From positions 1 through 19,442 of the forward strand of contig JBDLID010000054.1 in assembly GCA_039715055.1 (NCBI GenBank): 19,442 nt of DNA, written 5' to 3'. This stretch comes from JBDLID01 sp039715055 (lineage in GTDB: Bacteria > Desulfobacterota > Desulfobulbia > Desulfobulbales > Desulfocapsaceae). Below, in pieces: positions 6,466 through 14,696 of the stretch; the first letter of the stretch is position 1, and each line of letters opens with the position of its first letter. Below the pieces are notes generated by a model, which saw only the letters and a program-made list of their open reading frames with translations, was not told the DNA's origin and made no database searches. Made by a program: the position numbers and the translations under genes.

Positions 6466-6720
6466 TCAACCGATGCTTGAGAAAATAGATACAAACGTCA
6501 AAATAGCGAGTACAAAAAAGAAGTAATACAGAAAACCGACTCGGCCACTTTCCCGAATTGTGAGATCTTTATACTCTTTGAACAATGTCGGCAAATAAAG
6601 CATATACTCAATCAGAGAGAATTTTTGTTTTTTTACGACGACATATACCCACATGGCTAACAATGTCAACAGAGCGCCTGGTCCAGAGTAATCGGCGATG
6701 CTATCAAGAAAAGCTTTCAT
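6466..6720 (-). CDS. Small two-helix membrane protein, unknown function
   Basis: An 84-residue protein that I do not recognise. It has two hydrophobic segments: about 14-30 (GPGALLTLLAMWVYVVV) and 63-80 (FLYYFFFVLAILTFVSIF), joined by a polar, charged loop (KKQKFSLIEY, EYKDLTIRESGR). The ATG at 6720 is preceded by AAGGAG ten bases upstream; a TTG seven codons earlier is less likely. It is convergent with moeA and divergent from the next small membrane gene. No lipobox or known motif. Confidence 0.6.
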   Translation of the reverse strand: MKAFLDSIADYSGPGALLTLLAMWVYVVVKKQKFSLIEYMLYLPTLFKEYKDLTIRESGRVGFLYYFFFVLAILTFVSIFSSIG

Positions 6721-6926
6721 AATTCCCGATCTCCTTCTCAATTATTCTTCACACTTAAATTTTTTGCCGGTGTAGTCTGTTCTAACGTAGAAATAAACAC
6801 AAGCTGTCGCTTTTACACTTCCGGTCCCGTGGAGTGTGTGTAGTATAATTGACTTGTGAGCTGGGTCATTGATTCAAAAATGCGCCAGTTAAGAGCTTCT
6901 AACTGATTATTGTGAGTTGAATTCCT

Positions 6927-7265
6927 GTGGCTGTGGTTTCTGAAATAAAAAAAATCTTTCGCATCTACACGACAAGTACCTGGGTTCCTTTTCTGTTGGT
7001 TGCTTTTTTCTTGCTGATTACAAACATACTTGTCGTCTCTGGAGGAGTATGGGGGGATAGCATATTAAATTATTCCACCCTGGTGTTCATCAAGCTGTAT
7101 GCATGGTCTTTGCTGGGGCAGATTTATGTCAGCTTCTGGCACTTTTTTCATGAGACAAAAACAGGCACTATTCAGCTTCTACTCTTAGCAGCTTCGCTTC
7201 TTTTTTCCTTCCTGTCGTTTTTCTTTGTGCTTGTTCCTTTTTGGAGGGGGCTTATTGGGGTGTGA
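6927..7265 (+). CDS. Small membrane protein with about three helices, unknown function
   Basis: A 112-residue hydrophobic protein that I do not recognise: a short basic N-terminus (SEIKKIFRIY), then hydrophobic segments near 19-40, 50-70 and 82-106, the last rich in Phe. It begins with GTG and has no clear ribosome-binding site. A TATAAT (6844-6849) lies upstream but has no good -35. It is convergent with the SGNH gene on the minus strand. The composition favours a real membrane protein, but the start and expression are uncertain. Confidence 0.45.
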   Translation: MAVVSEIKKIFRIYTTSTWVPFLLVAFFLLITNILVVSGGVWGDSILNYSTLVFIKLYAWSLLGQIYVSFWHFFHETKTGTIQLLLLAASLLFSFLSFFFVLVPFWRGLIGV

Positions 7266-7289
7266 GTCTACCGTTGCCCGCCGGCTTCG

Positions 7290-9329
7290 TCAGTTGGCAG
7301 CCGTAGTAAGGGCTCTGGTGCGGGCCCGCTGGACATGGGGCGGGTTTGACGGCGGTCTTTGCAGGAGGTACATGTTGAGCACCTCCTGGATAACGATGTC
7401 CGGTCTCAGGCCGAGTTTGGTGAACGGTTCTGTGGGGAAGTTGGTGACCACCCTGTAATTCATCACCCTTTGGGCGTTGAGGCTGAAGTAGCCCAGTGTC
7501 TTTTCAATAAATGAGTCGCCGATAACAAAGATCAGGCCAACCTGGCCGCCTGGGTTGTCTATGGTACGGAAACTCATTCTTGCCTCTTCATTTCGTTCCG
7601 GACCGGGCAGGCTGTAGTCGGAGATTCCCTTTTTGCCGAAGTGGTGGATCTCTTCATAGGGGCTGCCGGAGTTTGGGAAGAAGGTGAGATAGGTTTCGTT
7701 GCGCTGACGCATGGGGTCAAGACCGACCATGCTCATGAAGCGGATGTGGACCCAGTCCGTCCTCTTCTTGATGGTGAACTCATCCAGTCGCGCGTTGTTC
7801 AGGCTGTACTTGGGATAGGCAGTGTTGATGGTGTCAATGATGGCCTGGTAGGCGGACAGTGAGCCGTAATAGTTCCAGTGGAAATCGGTCCGGTAGAAAA
7901 GAGGTGTCTCACCGGCTCTCTTCTTTTCTTCGAGAAGTGCCCGGCGCAGGTCGACCACCGGCACAACCGATTTTTCCTGGAGGTAGCTGATCAACTGGTC
8001 GTAGCGAGTCGGGCGGTTGGCCCGCTGTTTCATCTCCAGAATCCTGTCCGGCAGCTTTTCCGGATAGATCAGCGCCTTGGTCGGCGCCAGGGCAAAGATG
8101 TAGCTGGAGCCCTTTTCCTTCAGCCAGTAGTAGCGCTCTTCCAGGGCAACACGCCACGCCTCGAGTTCGGCTTCTGAAAATGGATTTCTCCCCATATAAT
8201 CAGTGATATTGTCAAAGGAGCGGACCACATCGCCTTCAACTCTTCTCTTGCCGTATCCTTCAAAAAACCAGTCGTCTTTGCCGATGATCACCTTGGGCGT
8301 TGGTGAAAACCCCATGCCGAATATCTTAGACTCCGAATTGAGGGTGAGCAACTGCTTGCGCAGTGGAAAATTACGGACAAAGCTCTTTTTCAGGGCCTGC
8401 CTGCTGTTTTCAAGGGCTGCTTTTTGCCCTTCGGGCTGTTTTTCAACAAAGGCCTCCCCGGTGACGGTTGCAATTTTTACTCTGGATTCAGGATTGAGTG
8501 TGGCCAGCATCAGGCCGACTATGATGACACCAGTGGAAAAAATAACAACAAAAGAGGAACCGAAGCCAAGCCGGTCTTGCGGCCGGCGATTTTCCCAGAG
8601 ACTCCAGAGGGAGAGGGTGATGGCCCAGGCCGCAAGACCTGATACCCCAAGCGTCCTGTAAACACTGGCGCCCGGCGGCAGGGCTCCCTGCCAGTACATG
8701 AGGAGCAGGGTGATAACAGCCAGCGACACGGAGCGGCCACTCCATTGCGGTGAGAGTCTGTTGATTCCGTACAGCAGGAGGGTAAGGAGAATGGAGATGG
8801 GAACCGGGCTGAACCAGAGTGAAAGGTTCAGTGATGCCACCGGCAGGTCGCCGAAAACGATCTGCGGGTCCTCGTTCGTCAGTTTCAGGGACAGGGCTTC
8901 TGGCGATGATTTCCACTTGAGCCCTGTTGTGTTAACAAAGTGGTCGGCCAGCTCCTGTCCCTGAAGAGTCGTTGTCTGTCCGGATTTTGACAACCTGATG
9001 GAGTGAATCTGTACTGTGTTGATCTGTGAATCGGGATCAAAACGCAGGTGTTGACCGGCGGAAAATGGGAGCTGTTTCAGCTGCAGGCTGTTTGGCCCTG
9101 CCTTGTAATGAATGGAGCGTTTTTTGGACTCCCGGAAACGGTTTTTGAATGTGGGCAGATAGAGGGTCAGTAAGCCGCCTTTCTCTGCAGACATCGTAAC
9201 CGTCATGGTCACCGTGTTCAACTTGCCCACAGAAAAGTATGTGAGGCAGAATCCCCAGAAGACAAGGAGCAGCAGGTAGAGTTTTTTCTGTCGCCACAGA
9301 GGCGGAGTTGTCTGTTTTTCAACGTCCAT
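7290..9329 (-). CDS. AlgX/AlgJ-like SGNH O-acyltransferase with an extra N-terminal membrane and beta domain
   Basis: A 679-residue protein. Residues about 15-34 are a membrane anchor; 40-170 form a beta-rich extracytoplasmic region containing LRFDPDSQINTVQIHSIRL; about 174-280 hold four hydrophobic segments; from about 345 comes an AlgX/AlgJ-like SGNH domain (VIIGKDDWFFEGYG). The catalytic pieces are present in the order known for AlgX: D482-x-H484 in YRTDFHWN, and the nucleophile S606 in VIGDSF. AlgX/AlgJ are usually about 390-480 residues, so the first 340 are an addition. It probably carries acyl groups (acetyl) from the membrane MBOAT partner to a polysaccharide in the periplasm. The MBOAT gene ends five bases upstream and no ribosome-binding site is seen, so translation is probably coupled. 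The specific substrate is unknown. Confidence 0.85.
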   Translation of the reverse strand: MDVEKQTTPPLWRQKKLYLLLLVFWGFCLTYFSVGKLNTVTMTVTMSAEKGGLLTLYLPTFKNRFRESKKRSIHYKAGPNSLQLKQLPFSAGQHLRFDPDSQINTVQIHSIRLSKSGQTTTLQGQELADHFVNTTGLKWKSSPEALSLKLTNEDPQIVFGDLPVASLNLSLWFSPVPISILLTLLLYGINRLSPQWSGRSVSLAVITLLLMYWQGALPPGASVYRTLGVSGLAAWAITLSLWSLWENRRPQDRLGFGSSFVVIFSTGVIIVGLMLATLNPESRVKIATVTGEAFVEKQPEGQKAALENSRQALKKSFVRNFPLRKQLLTLNSESKIFGMGFSPTPKVIIGKDDWFFEGYGKRRVEGDVVRSFDNITDYMGRNPFSEAELEAWRVALEERYYWLKEKGSSYIFALAPTKALIYPEKLPDRILEMKQRANRPTRYDQLISYLQEKSVVPVVDLRRALLEEKKRAGETPLFYRTDFHWNYYGSLSAYQAIIDTINTAYPKYSLNNARLDEFTIKKRTDWVHIRFMSMVGLDPMRQRNETYLTFFPNSGSPYEEIHHFGKKGISDYSLPGPERNEEARMSFRTIDNPGGQVGLIFVIGDSFIEKTLGYFSLNAQRVMNYRVVTNFPTEPFTKLGLRPDIVIQEVLNMYLLQRPPSNPPHVQRARTRALTTAAN

Positions 9330-9334
9330 GACGA

Positions 9335-10789
9335 CTAAAACCGGAAGTAAAGAAAGGGGTTGTGGCTGCCGCTGATCAGCTCGGCTGAGCTGTAGATGAT
9401 CAGCGAGACCATCCAGGCGGCCAGGACAAGGCTGGTGGAGCCTCGCAGAATCAGCAGGCCCGGGCCCTCCATCCGGTCAAGTTGGTTGTTGAGCCGGGAT
9501 TTGAGAAACGGGACAACTGGCATGGCAAAGAAGATCGCCGCGCCAAGGGCCAGGTAAAATTGATCATTTAGAGTGGAAAACAGCTTGGCGTCGAGATAGG
9601 GGGCGCCGGAAAAATCAAAAAGAGCCCTGAGGTAGAGCAACGCCTTGGTCAATGTATCGGATCGGAAAAACACCCAGCCGACCATGACCGCGATGAGGGT
9701 ATAAAAGTGGCGCAGAGCGCGCGGAAGCCTGTCGATGAGACGACCTGCCGGGCTTCGTTCCAGTACCAGAAAGGCGCCATGGTAAAGGCCCCAGGCGGCA
9801 AAGGTCCAGCTGGCACCGTGCCACAGTCCGCAGAGAAAAAAGACCGCCACCAGGTTGAAGTAATTTCTCGCCGCTCCCACCCGGTTCCCGCCCATGGGGA
9901 TATAGAGGTAGTCCCTGAACCAGGACGAGAGGGAGATATGCCAGCGTCGCCAGAATTCACTGACCGAAGCGCTGATATAGGGGTAGTTGAAGTTCTCCAG
10001 GAAGTGAAAGCCGAACATCCTTCCCAGGCCGATGGCCATATCGGAGTAGCCGGAAAAGTCGTAGTAGATCTGCAGGGTGTAGGCGATGATGCCCAGCCAG
10101 GCCAGGCCGGCATTGAGCTCCGCGGCAGGCAGGGCAAAAAGATGATCAGCCAGTGCTCCCAGGTGATTGGCAATGAGGACCTTTTTGGCCAGGCCGGTGA
10201 CAAAGCGGGTGATACCGTCCCGCAGATCCTCTGCGCTGATTCTCCGCTGGACGATTTCCCGGGCGATGTCGTGGTAGCGGACAATGGGGCCGGCAATCAG
10301 CTGTGGAAAAAGAGAGATGTAGAGTGCCAGGTGGGCCGGATTCTTTTGAACCTGGGCTTCAGAGCGGTAAATGTCGACAATATAGGAGATGGCCTGGAAG
10401 GTAAAAAAGGAGATACCGATGGGCAGGTGAACCTCGGCCAGCTCAATCCGGCCAAGCTGAGTTTGCAGCAGCAGTCCATTGAGATTGTCGACGAGAAAAT
10501 TGCCATATTTGAAAAATGCCAGCGGCAGCAGGTTGAGGATTATGCCCACGGCCAGGATCCGACCGCCACTGCTTCCCCTGTCCCTGGCAGCGCCGATGCC
10601 AAGGCCGACCAGCCAGTTGACCGTGATCGAAAAGAGCATGAGCAGTACATAGCCCATCTCCCCCCAGGCGTAAAAAAACAGGCTGGCACCGAGGAGCAGG
10701 TAATTCCGAAAACGCGGCCCGACCAGAAAATAGAGGAGCAGGGTCAGCGGCAGGAAAAAATATAAAAAAAAGATCGAACTGAAAACCAT
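9335..10789 (-). CDS. MBOAT-family O-acyltransferase (AlgI-like)
   Basis: A 484-residue polytopic membrane protein of the AlgI/DltB/PatA group, which moves acyl groups from a cytoplasmic donor across the membrane to an SGNH partner. Clear motifs are HLPIGISFFTFQAISYIVDIYR (121-142), SLFPQLIAGPIVRY (159-172), DFSGYSDMAIGLG (244-256), NFNYPY (267-271), SEFWRRWHISLSSWFRDYLYIPMGG (277-301) and CGLWHGASWTF with the catalytic-type His324. Length and motif order are normal for AlgI. It is followed within five bases by the AlgX/AlgJ-like gene, forming the standard two-gene acylation cassette. It lies 369 bp downstream of pgaD on the same strand, with a 19-bp inverted repeat in the gap. Confidence 0.95.
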   Translation of the reverse strand: MVFSSIFFLYFFLPLTLLLYFLVGPRFRNYLLLGASLFFYAWGEMGYVLLMLFSITVNWLVGLGIGAARDRGSSGGRILAVGIILNLLPLAFFKYGNFLVDNLNGLLLQTQLGRIELAEVHLPIGISFFTFQAISYIVDIYRSEAQVQKNPAHLALYISLFPQLIAGPIVRYHDIAREIVQRRISAEDLRDGITRFVTGLAKKVLIANHLGALADHLFALPAAELNAGLAWLGIIAYTLQIYYDFSGYSDMAIGLGRMFGFHFLENFNYPYISASVSEFWRRWHISLSSWFRDYLYIPMGGNRVGAARNYFNLVAVFFLCGLWHGASWTFAAWGLYHGAFLVLERSPAGRLIDRLPRALRHFYTLIAVMVGWVFFRSDTLTKALLYLRALFDFSGAPYLDAKLFSTLNDQFYLALGAAIFFAMPVVPFLKSRLNNQLDRMEGPGLLILRGSTSLVLAAWMVSLIIYSSAELISGSHNPFLYFRF

Positions 10790-11158
10790 GTCTTTTTGCA
10801 GGGGGGTGAAACGTGATGAACTTGTAGAAAGCGTCAGACGGTGCGATTACAAGATGGTAAAATGGTAAGTTGCCGAATTAATTGCTTTCGTGCTGTGATT
10901 TTTATAAAATTTTCAAGTGTATTGGCTGGATTTTCTTGTACGTCGGAACAGGCTCAATAGCAAACTCCGTTCCCCTTATAATATTCTTTCAGTTTCCTGT
11001 CCACCTTGGGCGACTTGCCGCCACCGCACAGCTATTTCCAGACACTCAAGGTACCCTCAATTTTCATAATAAAAAAAGGGGCAGATATTGCATCAACACA
11101 CCAACATTGCTACTGCTTGAGGGTACCTTGAGTGTTGATTTTCAGAATATTTTGGTCT
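10790..11158. other. Intergenic region between pgaD and the MBOAT gene
   Basis: 369 bp with no supported gene. It contains a perfect 19-bp inverted repeat (see separate entry). A 98-codon open frame on the plus strand has no ribosome-binding site and crosses the repeat, so I do not call it. Any promoter for the acylation cassette should lie here. Confidence 0.6.
11042..11135. repeat. Perfect 19-bp inverted repeat with GGTACC cores
   Basis: ACACTCAAGGTACCCTCAA (11042-11060) and its exact reverse complement (11117-11135) flank 56 bp. Each arm is itself nearly palindromic around GGTACC. There is no target-site duplication and no T run after either arm, so neither a simple transposon nor a terminator is well supported. 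It lies downstream of pgaD and upstream of the acylation cassette, so a regulatory or mRNA-structure role is possible. Confidence 0.8.
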
Positions 11159-11623
11159 TCACCTCCTGGATGATTTGACAGAGAGAATTTTCCCCGTATT
11201 ATCAATGGAGATGGTCAGAATTTTTTCCTTTCTCCAGCGCTTTATATCACTTTCCCTGCAGCCATAAATTTCCGCCTCAGTTGTCGGTGTCACCAGCTCG
11301 CTTCTCATGCCTTTGCGTTTTTCAGTCCTTCTGAGGAGTATCGAGTTGGAGATGGCCCAGAAGACCAGAAAGAGGAGGACTGCTCCGCTGAAGATATAAC
11401 TGATCTGCAGCTTTCTGAAGAAGGCCTGCCAGTCCATAACTGTTCCCGGATTATTATCCAGCTCCTTTACCAGACCCTGCTCCAGCAGGTAAAAGACATC
11501 CCGGCAGATATAGACCCAGAGTGCCCAGGCCAGTAAAGTCAGGATAATATCCCGTACCCTGTGCCACAGGGGAATACGGCTGGCGGGTTGGATATGGTAC
11601 TGGCCTGGAGTACGGGAAATCAT
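11159..11623 (-). CDS. pgaD: PgaD, accessory subunit of PNAG synthase
   Basis: A 154-residue inner-membrane protein with two hydrophobic segments (about 25-45, LTLLAWALWVYICRDVFYLL; 73-95, YIFSGAVLLFLVFWAISNSIL) and a basic cytoplasmic C-terminus. Size, topology and gene order match PgaD, which with PgaC forms the PNAG polymerase; in E. coli the PgaC-PgaD pair is allosterically activated by cyclic di-GMP. Sequence identity to known PgaD is low by eye, so the call leans on order and topology. The start overlaps the pgaC stop by four bases (ATGA), indicating coupled translation. Confidence 0.85.
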   Translation of the reverse strand: MISRTPGQYHIQPASRIPLWHRVRDIILTLLAWALWVYICRDVFYLLEQGLVKELDNNPGTVMDWQAFFRKLQISYIFSGAVLLFLVFWAISNSILLRRTEKRKGMRSELVTPTTEAEIYGCRESDIKRWRKEKILTISIDNTGKILSVKSSRR

Positions 11624-12888
11624 CGTATTCCCCTGTCCGGGCTTACCCAGGTGGCCAGGGTTTTACGGCCGAAAAGAAGGGCCTTGTACCAGCCGACGCA
11701 GGCAGTTATGGCCATGATGGCCCAGTAGGCCACAGGGTACCAGATCATCCAGGCAAAGTAGTGAAACATGCACGGTTCGTATCGTCTCTCCAGGTGAAAA
11801 GAGACAAAGGACTGGAGAAAGAAGGTGATACCGAGGAGAAAACCCCAGTAGGCAGGCATCAACCCCTGGATTCCCAACTCAATGGATTGCTGGCTTGCCG
11901 CTTGGATGAAGGTTCCCAGCATGGTAATGAAAACGGCGTGTGCCCAGACAATGGTGAAGAAATATTCCAGGAGAATGGGCAGCATGCGCCACGATTTTTT
12001 CTTGAAAAAACTGAGGCCGTGCTTCAGGGCGCATTCCGCTGCTCCCTGGGCCCAGCGTAATCGCTGGCGCCAGAGGCCCTTCAAAGTCTCCGGCATCAGA
12101 ATCCAGCTGATTCCGTTTGGTTCATAGAGAACGAACCAGCCGTTTTTCTGGAGTTTCCATGTAATATCAATGTCATCGGTGATCATCTCCGGACTCCAGT
12201 AGCCGACCTCCTGCAGTGCTTTTTTCCGGAAACCGGCAACCACCCCGGAGATGGTGAATATCTTTCCGTAATTCATCTGGGTCCGCTTAATCAGGCCGAT
12301 AATTGTGGTAAACTCACCAACCTGCAGTTTTCCCAACAGTGTCGTCCGGTTGCGTATGCGGGGGTTGCCGGTGACAGCCCCTACTTTCGGCCGTAACTGC
12401 AACCGTTCAACCAGCCAGGCGACCGCATTGGGCTCAAGGAGTGCATCGCCGTCAATGCAGATGAGAAACTCTCCTGATGCCAGCAGCGCGCCGCTCTTCA
12501 GAGCCAGGGCCTTGCCCTTGTTTTCTGCCAGGTGAACAACTTTTAAAAAGGAAAATCTTTCAGCCAGATTGTCCAGGAGTTCGGCGGTATCGTCGGTGGA
12601 ACCGTCGTTGATGGCGATGACTTCAAAGAGGTCTCTCGGATAGCGGGTCTTGTCCAACTCAGCAATGGTTTCCTCAATCTGCCCGGATTCGTTATGGCAG
12701 GGGACCAGTACGGAAATCATGGGGCTATAAGAGAGGACAGGCTCTATTTCCGGTCCCGGCCGCTTTTTTTCTCTGGTAAAGTAATGCAGCAGACCGCCCG
12801 CCATCCATACCCAGGACATGGCAAAGGGGTAGAGGAAGACGATTTCCTGGATATTCCTGAACAGGGTATAAATAAAGTCGAGGCTCAT
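11620..12888 (-). CDS. pgaC: PgaC, poly-beta-1,6-N-acetylglucosamine synthase (GT2)
   Basis: A 422-residue processive family-2 glycosyltransferase in the inner membrane that polymerises GlcNAc from UDP-GlcNAc. Catalytic motifs: PMISVLVPCHNESGQI (start of domain), INDGSTDD (93-100), CIDGDALL with DxD at D146/D148, ITDDIDITWKLQ (236-247, the catalytic-base region) and RQRLRWAQG (274-282, QxxRW). Hydrophobic segments flank the domain: one N-terminal (about 15-36) and several after 295. E. coli PgaC is 441 residues, so length is normal. The start overlaps the pgaB stop by four bases (ATGA) and the end overlaps pgaD. Confidence 0.96.
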   Translation of the reverse strand: MSLDFIYTLFRNIQEIVFLYPFAMSWVWMAGGLLHYFTREKKRPGPEIEPVLSYSPMISVLVPCHNESGQIEETIAELDKTRYPRDLFEVIAINDGSTDDTAELLDNLAERFSFLKVVHLAENKGKALALKSGALLASGEFLICIDGDALLEPNAVAWLVERLQLRPKVGAVTGNPRIRNRTTLLGKLQVGEFTTIIGLIKRTQMNYGKIFTISGVVAGFRKKALQEVGYWSPEMITDDIDITWKLQKNGWFVLYEPNGISWILMPETLKGLWRQRLRWAQGAAECALKHGLSFFKKKSWRMLPILLEYFFTIVWAHAVFITMLGTFIQAASQQSIELGIQGLMPAYWGFLLGITFFLQSFVSFHLERRYEPCMFHYFAWMIWYPVAYWAIMAITACVGWYKALLFGRKTLATWVSPDRGIR

Positions 12889-14696
12889 TTTGGAATAAAT
12901 GGGAATTGTCTTGTTGAAATAAGGGGCTGCACACAGGGTAGTTCGGGTTGTCCCTCAAGAAAATGGTCGCCTGTGTAGGCCCGGTTTACAAAGCCATACT
13001 GTTGAAGCCTCTCAAGCGTCTCTTTGAGTCGCTTTCCAGCGGACGGCTGGTGGGTAAGCAGTGGAGTCATAAATGGCTGGTAGGGTGCCAGGCCATTTTG
13101 GGCGAGCCATTTTTTTATACCCGGCTTCTCAGCTGTTGCCTTTTCGCGCAGGTCAGGAACGAGGTAATCGACAATCTTGAGAAGGCGGTTGGTCGTTTTG
13201 TTGTCCAGAGCAGTGATAAGCTCCGGTGGGATAACCAGGCCCACGCCAAGTTGCGGCTGCCATTTTTGCAGACCTTGCAGTGCCCGGAACACTCTGCTGG
13301 TCATGGCGGAATCAGAGCTCCGGATAAGCTGGTCTCTGATTTTTCTGCTGCGTGTCAAATCCCAGCGCGGCTCTGTTCCATCAAGAACGTCTATGGATGG
13401 CGTTATCAACTGGAGCAACTCTTTGGCAAGTTCCGGTATATCCAGGACCAGGCCGTTACAGGGGGCAGCCCTGCCCATGGCCTCAAAAAAGGCGATATCT
13501 TCATCCCGGTCTGCATTCGCAGGAAAGAGCAGTTCATCCAGCCACAGGCTGACGCCGGTTGCCACCCGTCTTTGAGGGTGCCAGCAGAGGCGTGTCAAAC
13601 GGTCCTGAAGGACAGGGTAGCGCTCGTTGGGAAACAGTGCTTGAATTTCACCATCTTTTTGAACAATGGGGGAGATCATGAGGTTGCCGGGCTGCATCTG
13701 CCAGACCCGTTCCAGCAGCTGGCTGAAGTTTGCCTCTTTGCTGATATCGGTTTCAATCAAATCGTTGCTGTCAACCTTGATGAAACGAAGGAGAGGGGGC
13801 TTGCCAACCTCCTGCAGGCTCTGTTTGAGATTTGCAGTTTCCGCGTTTAAGCCCGGGTAGGAGCGGGGCACTGCGGCCAGGTTGTCGATGGAGCCGTGAC
13901 CGGAGTCAAGGGTCAGGGTGATTTCCATGCCGGCTTTGCCGGCAGCATCCAGGGCAGCTGTGTTGTACCTGCCGTAGGGCCAGACCATCACCCTGGGCAG
14001 TTTTCCCGTTTTTGCAAAAATCAAGTCACTGGATGTCTGTAAATCCCGGGCGATTTCCGCAGGTAACCGGCCATGGTCGACATATTTTTTTTTGGAGGAG
14101 TCATAGTGTAATCCGAGGACGATGGGCAGCCTGTCTCCGGAAGGTGTGGCCAGCTGGCTCCTGTGCATATTCATGGAGTGGGAGGCAATTTCAACCAGAC
14201 CGGAGTCACTGATCTCGCGGATCTGCTGCCAGCCCAGAAAGTGGCTGCGTGGAACCTCCTCATCACCATAGAGGACCATTGTTCCTTCCGCTGTCTGCTT
14301 CCACTCACCCACCAGTGCCAGGACCGCCGGGTAGCCATAGGCCTTGAGCAGAGGGAAGACATGAGTGTAAAAGCTTCTGTAGGCATCGTCCCAGCAGAGT
14401 AACAGCGCTTTGTCGGGCAGGGGTCTTTCATTTTTTTTTGCTGCAATGAGATCATCAATGGAAATCGGGTGGTAGCCGTTTTGCTGCAGCCACTCAAAGT
14501 GATTGACCAGGGTCTCCAGGGTGATCGCGTCAGCATCAAGCTGATCAACACTGTCCACCACGTCGTGATAGGCCAGAGCCTGAAAGCTTCGGCCTGTAAT
14601 GTATGGGGCCGTCGGGGCTTTAGCAGCAGCAGAAGCCGGCGGCCTGCAACAGCAGAGCAGCAGAACGGTGATCAGAATAAATTTAAAGTTTGACAT
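12885..14696 (-). CDS. pgaB: PgaB, PNAG N-deacetylase with a degenerate C-terminal hydrolase domain
   Basis: A 603-residue outer-membrane-type lipoprotein; the N-terminus MSNFKFILITVLLLCCC is a signal with a Cys cluster (lipidation probable, lipobox imprecise). The N-terminal CE4-like deacetylase has LAYHDV, LLCWDDAYRSFY with D103/D104 (usual FDDGY; base and metal) and EIASHSMNMH with H173/H178 (metal). The C-terminal domain matches E. coli PgaB in PNERYPVLQDRL and in YTGDHFLEGQPEL near the end, but where E. coli has FHDDA with the catalytic Asp of the GH153 hydrolase, this protein has VLDIPEL (about 417-423). It is also about 70 residues shorter than E. coli PgaB (672). Deacetylation is likely intact; chain cleavage may be lost. 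The ATG at 14696 overlaps the pgaA stop by 14 bases; an upstream start at 14978 would lie wholly inside pgaA and is not likely. Confidence 0.93.
   Translation of the reverse strand: MSNFKFILITVLLLCCCRPPASAAAKAPTAPYITGRSFQALAYHDVVDSVDQLDADAITLETLVNHFEWLQQNGYHPISIDDLIAAKKNERPLPDKALLLCWDDAYRSFYTHVFPLLKAYGYPAVLALVGEWKQTAEGTMVLYGDEEVPRSHFLGWQQIREISDSGLVEIASHSMNMHRSQLATPSGDRLPIVLGLHYDSSKKKYVDHGRLPAEIARDLQTSSDLIFAKTGKLPRVMVWPYGRYNTAALDAAGKAGMEITLTLDSGHGSIDNLAAVPRSYPGLNAETANLKQSLQEVGKPPLLRFIKVDSNDLIETDISKEANFSQLLERVWQMQPGNLMISPIVQKDGEIQALFPNERYPVLQDRLTRLCWHPQRRVATGVSLWLDELLFPANADRDEDIAFFEAMGRAAPCNGLVLDIPELAKELLQLITPSIDVLDGTEPRWDLTRSRKIRDQLIRSSDSAMTSRVFRALQGLQKWQPQLGVGLVIPPELITALDNKTTNRLLKIVDYLVPDLREKATAEKPGIKKWLAQNGLAPYQPFMTPLLTHQPSAGKRLKETLERLQQYGFVNRAYTGDHFLEGQPELPCVQPLISTRQFPFIPK

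Noticed and set aside
7263..7345. TGA of the small membrane gene as a Sec codon
   Set aside because: The downstream frame has no hydrophobic or motif continuity and soon stops.
9707..10765. Long plus-strand open frame opposite the MBOAT gene
   Set aside because: Antisense shadow; charged, low-structure composition and no ribosome-binding site.
10882..11178. 98-codon plus-strand frame between pgaD and the MBOAT gene
   Set aside because: No ribosome-binding site, crosses both arms of the inverted repeat and overlaps the pgaD 3' end; no recognisable protein features.
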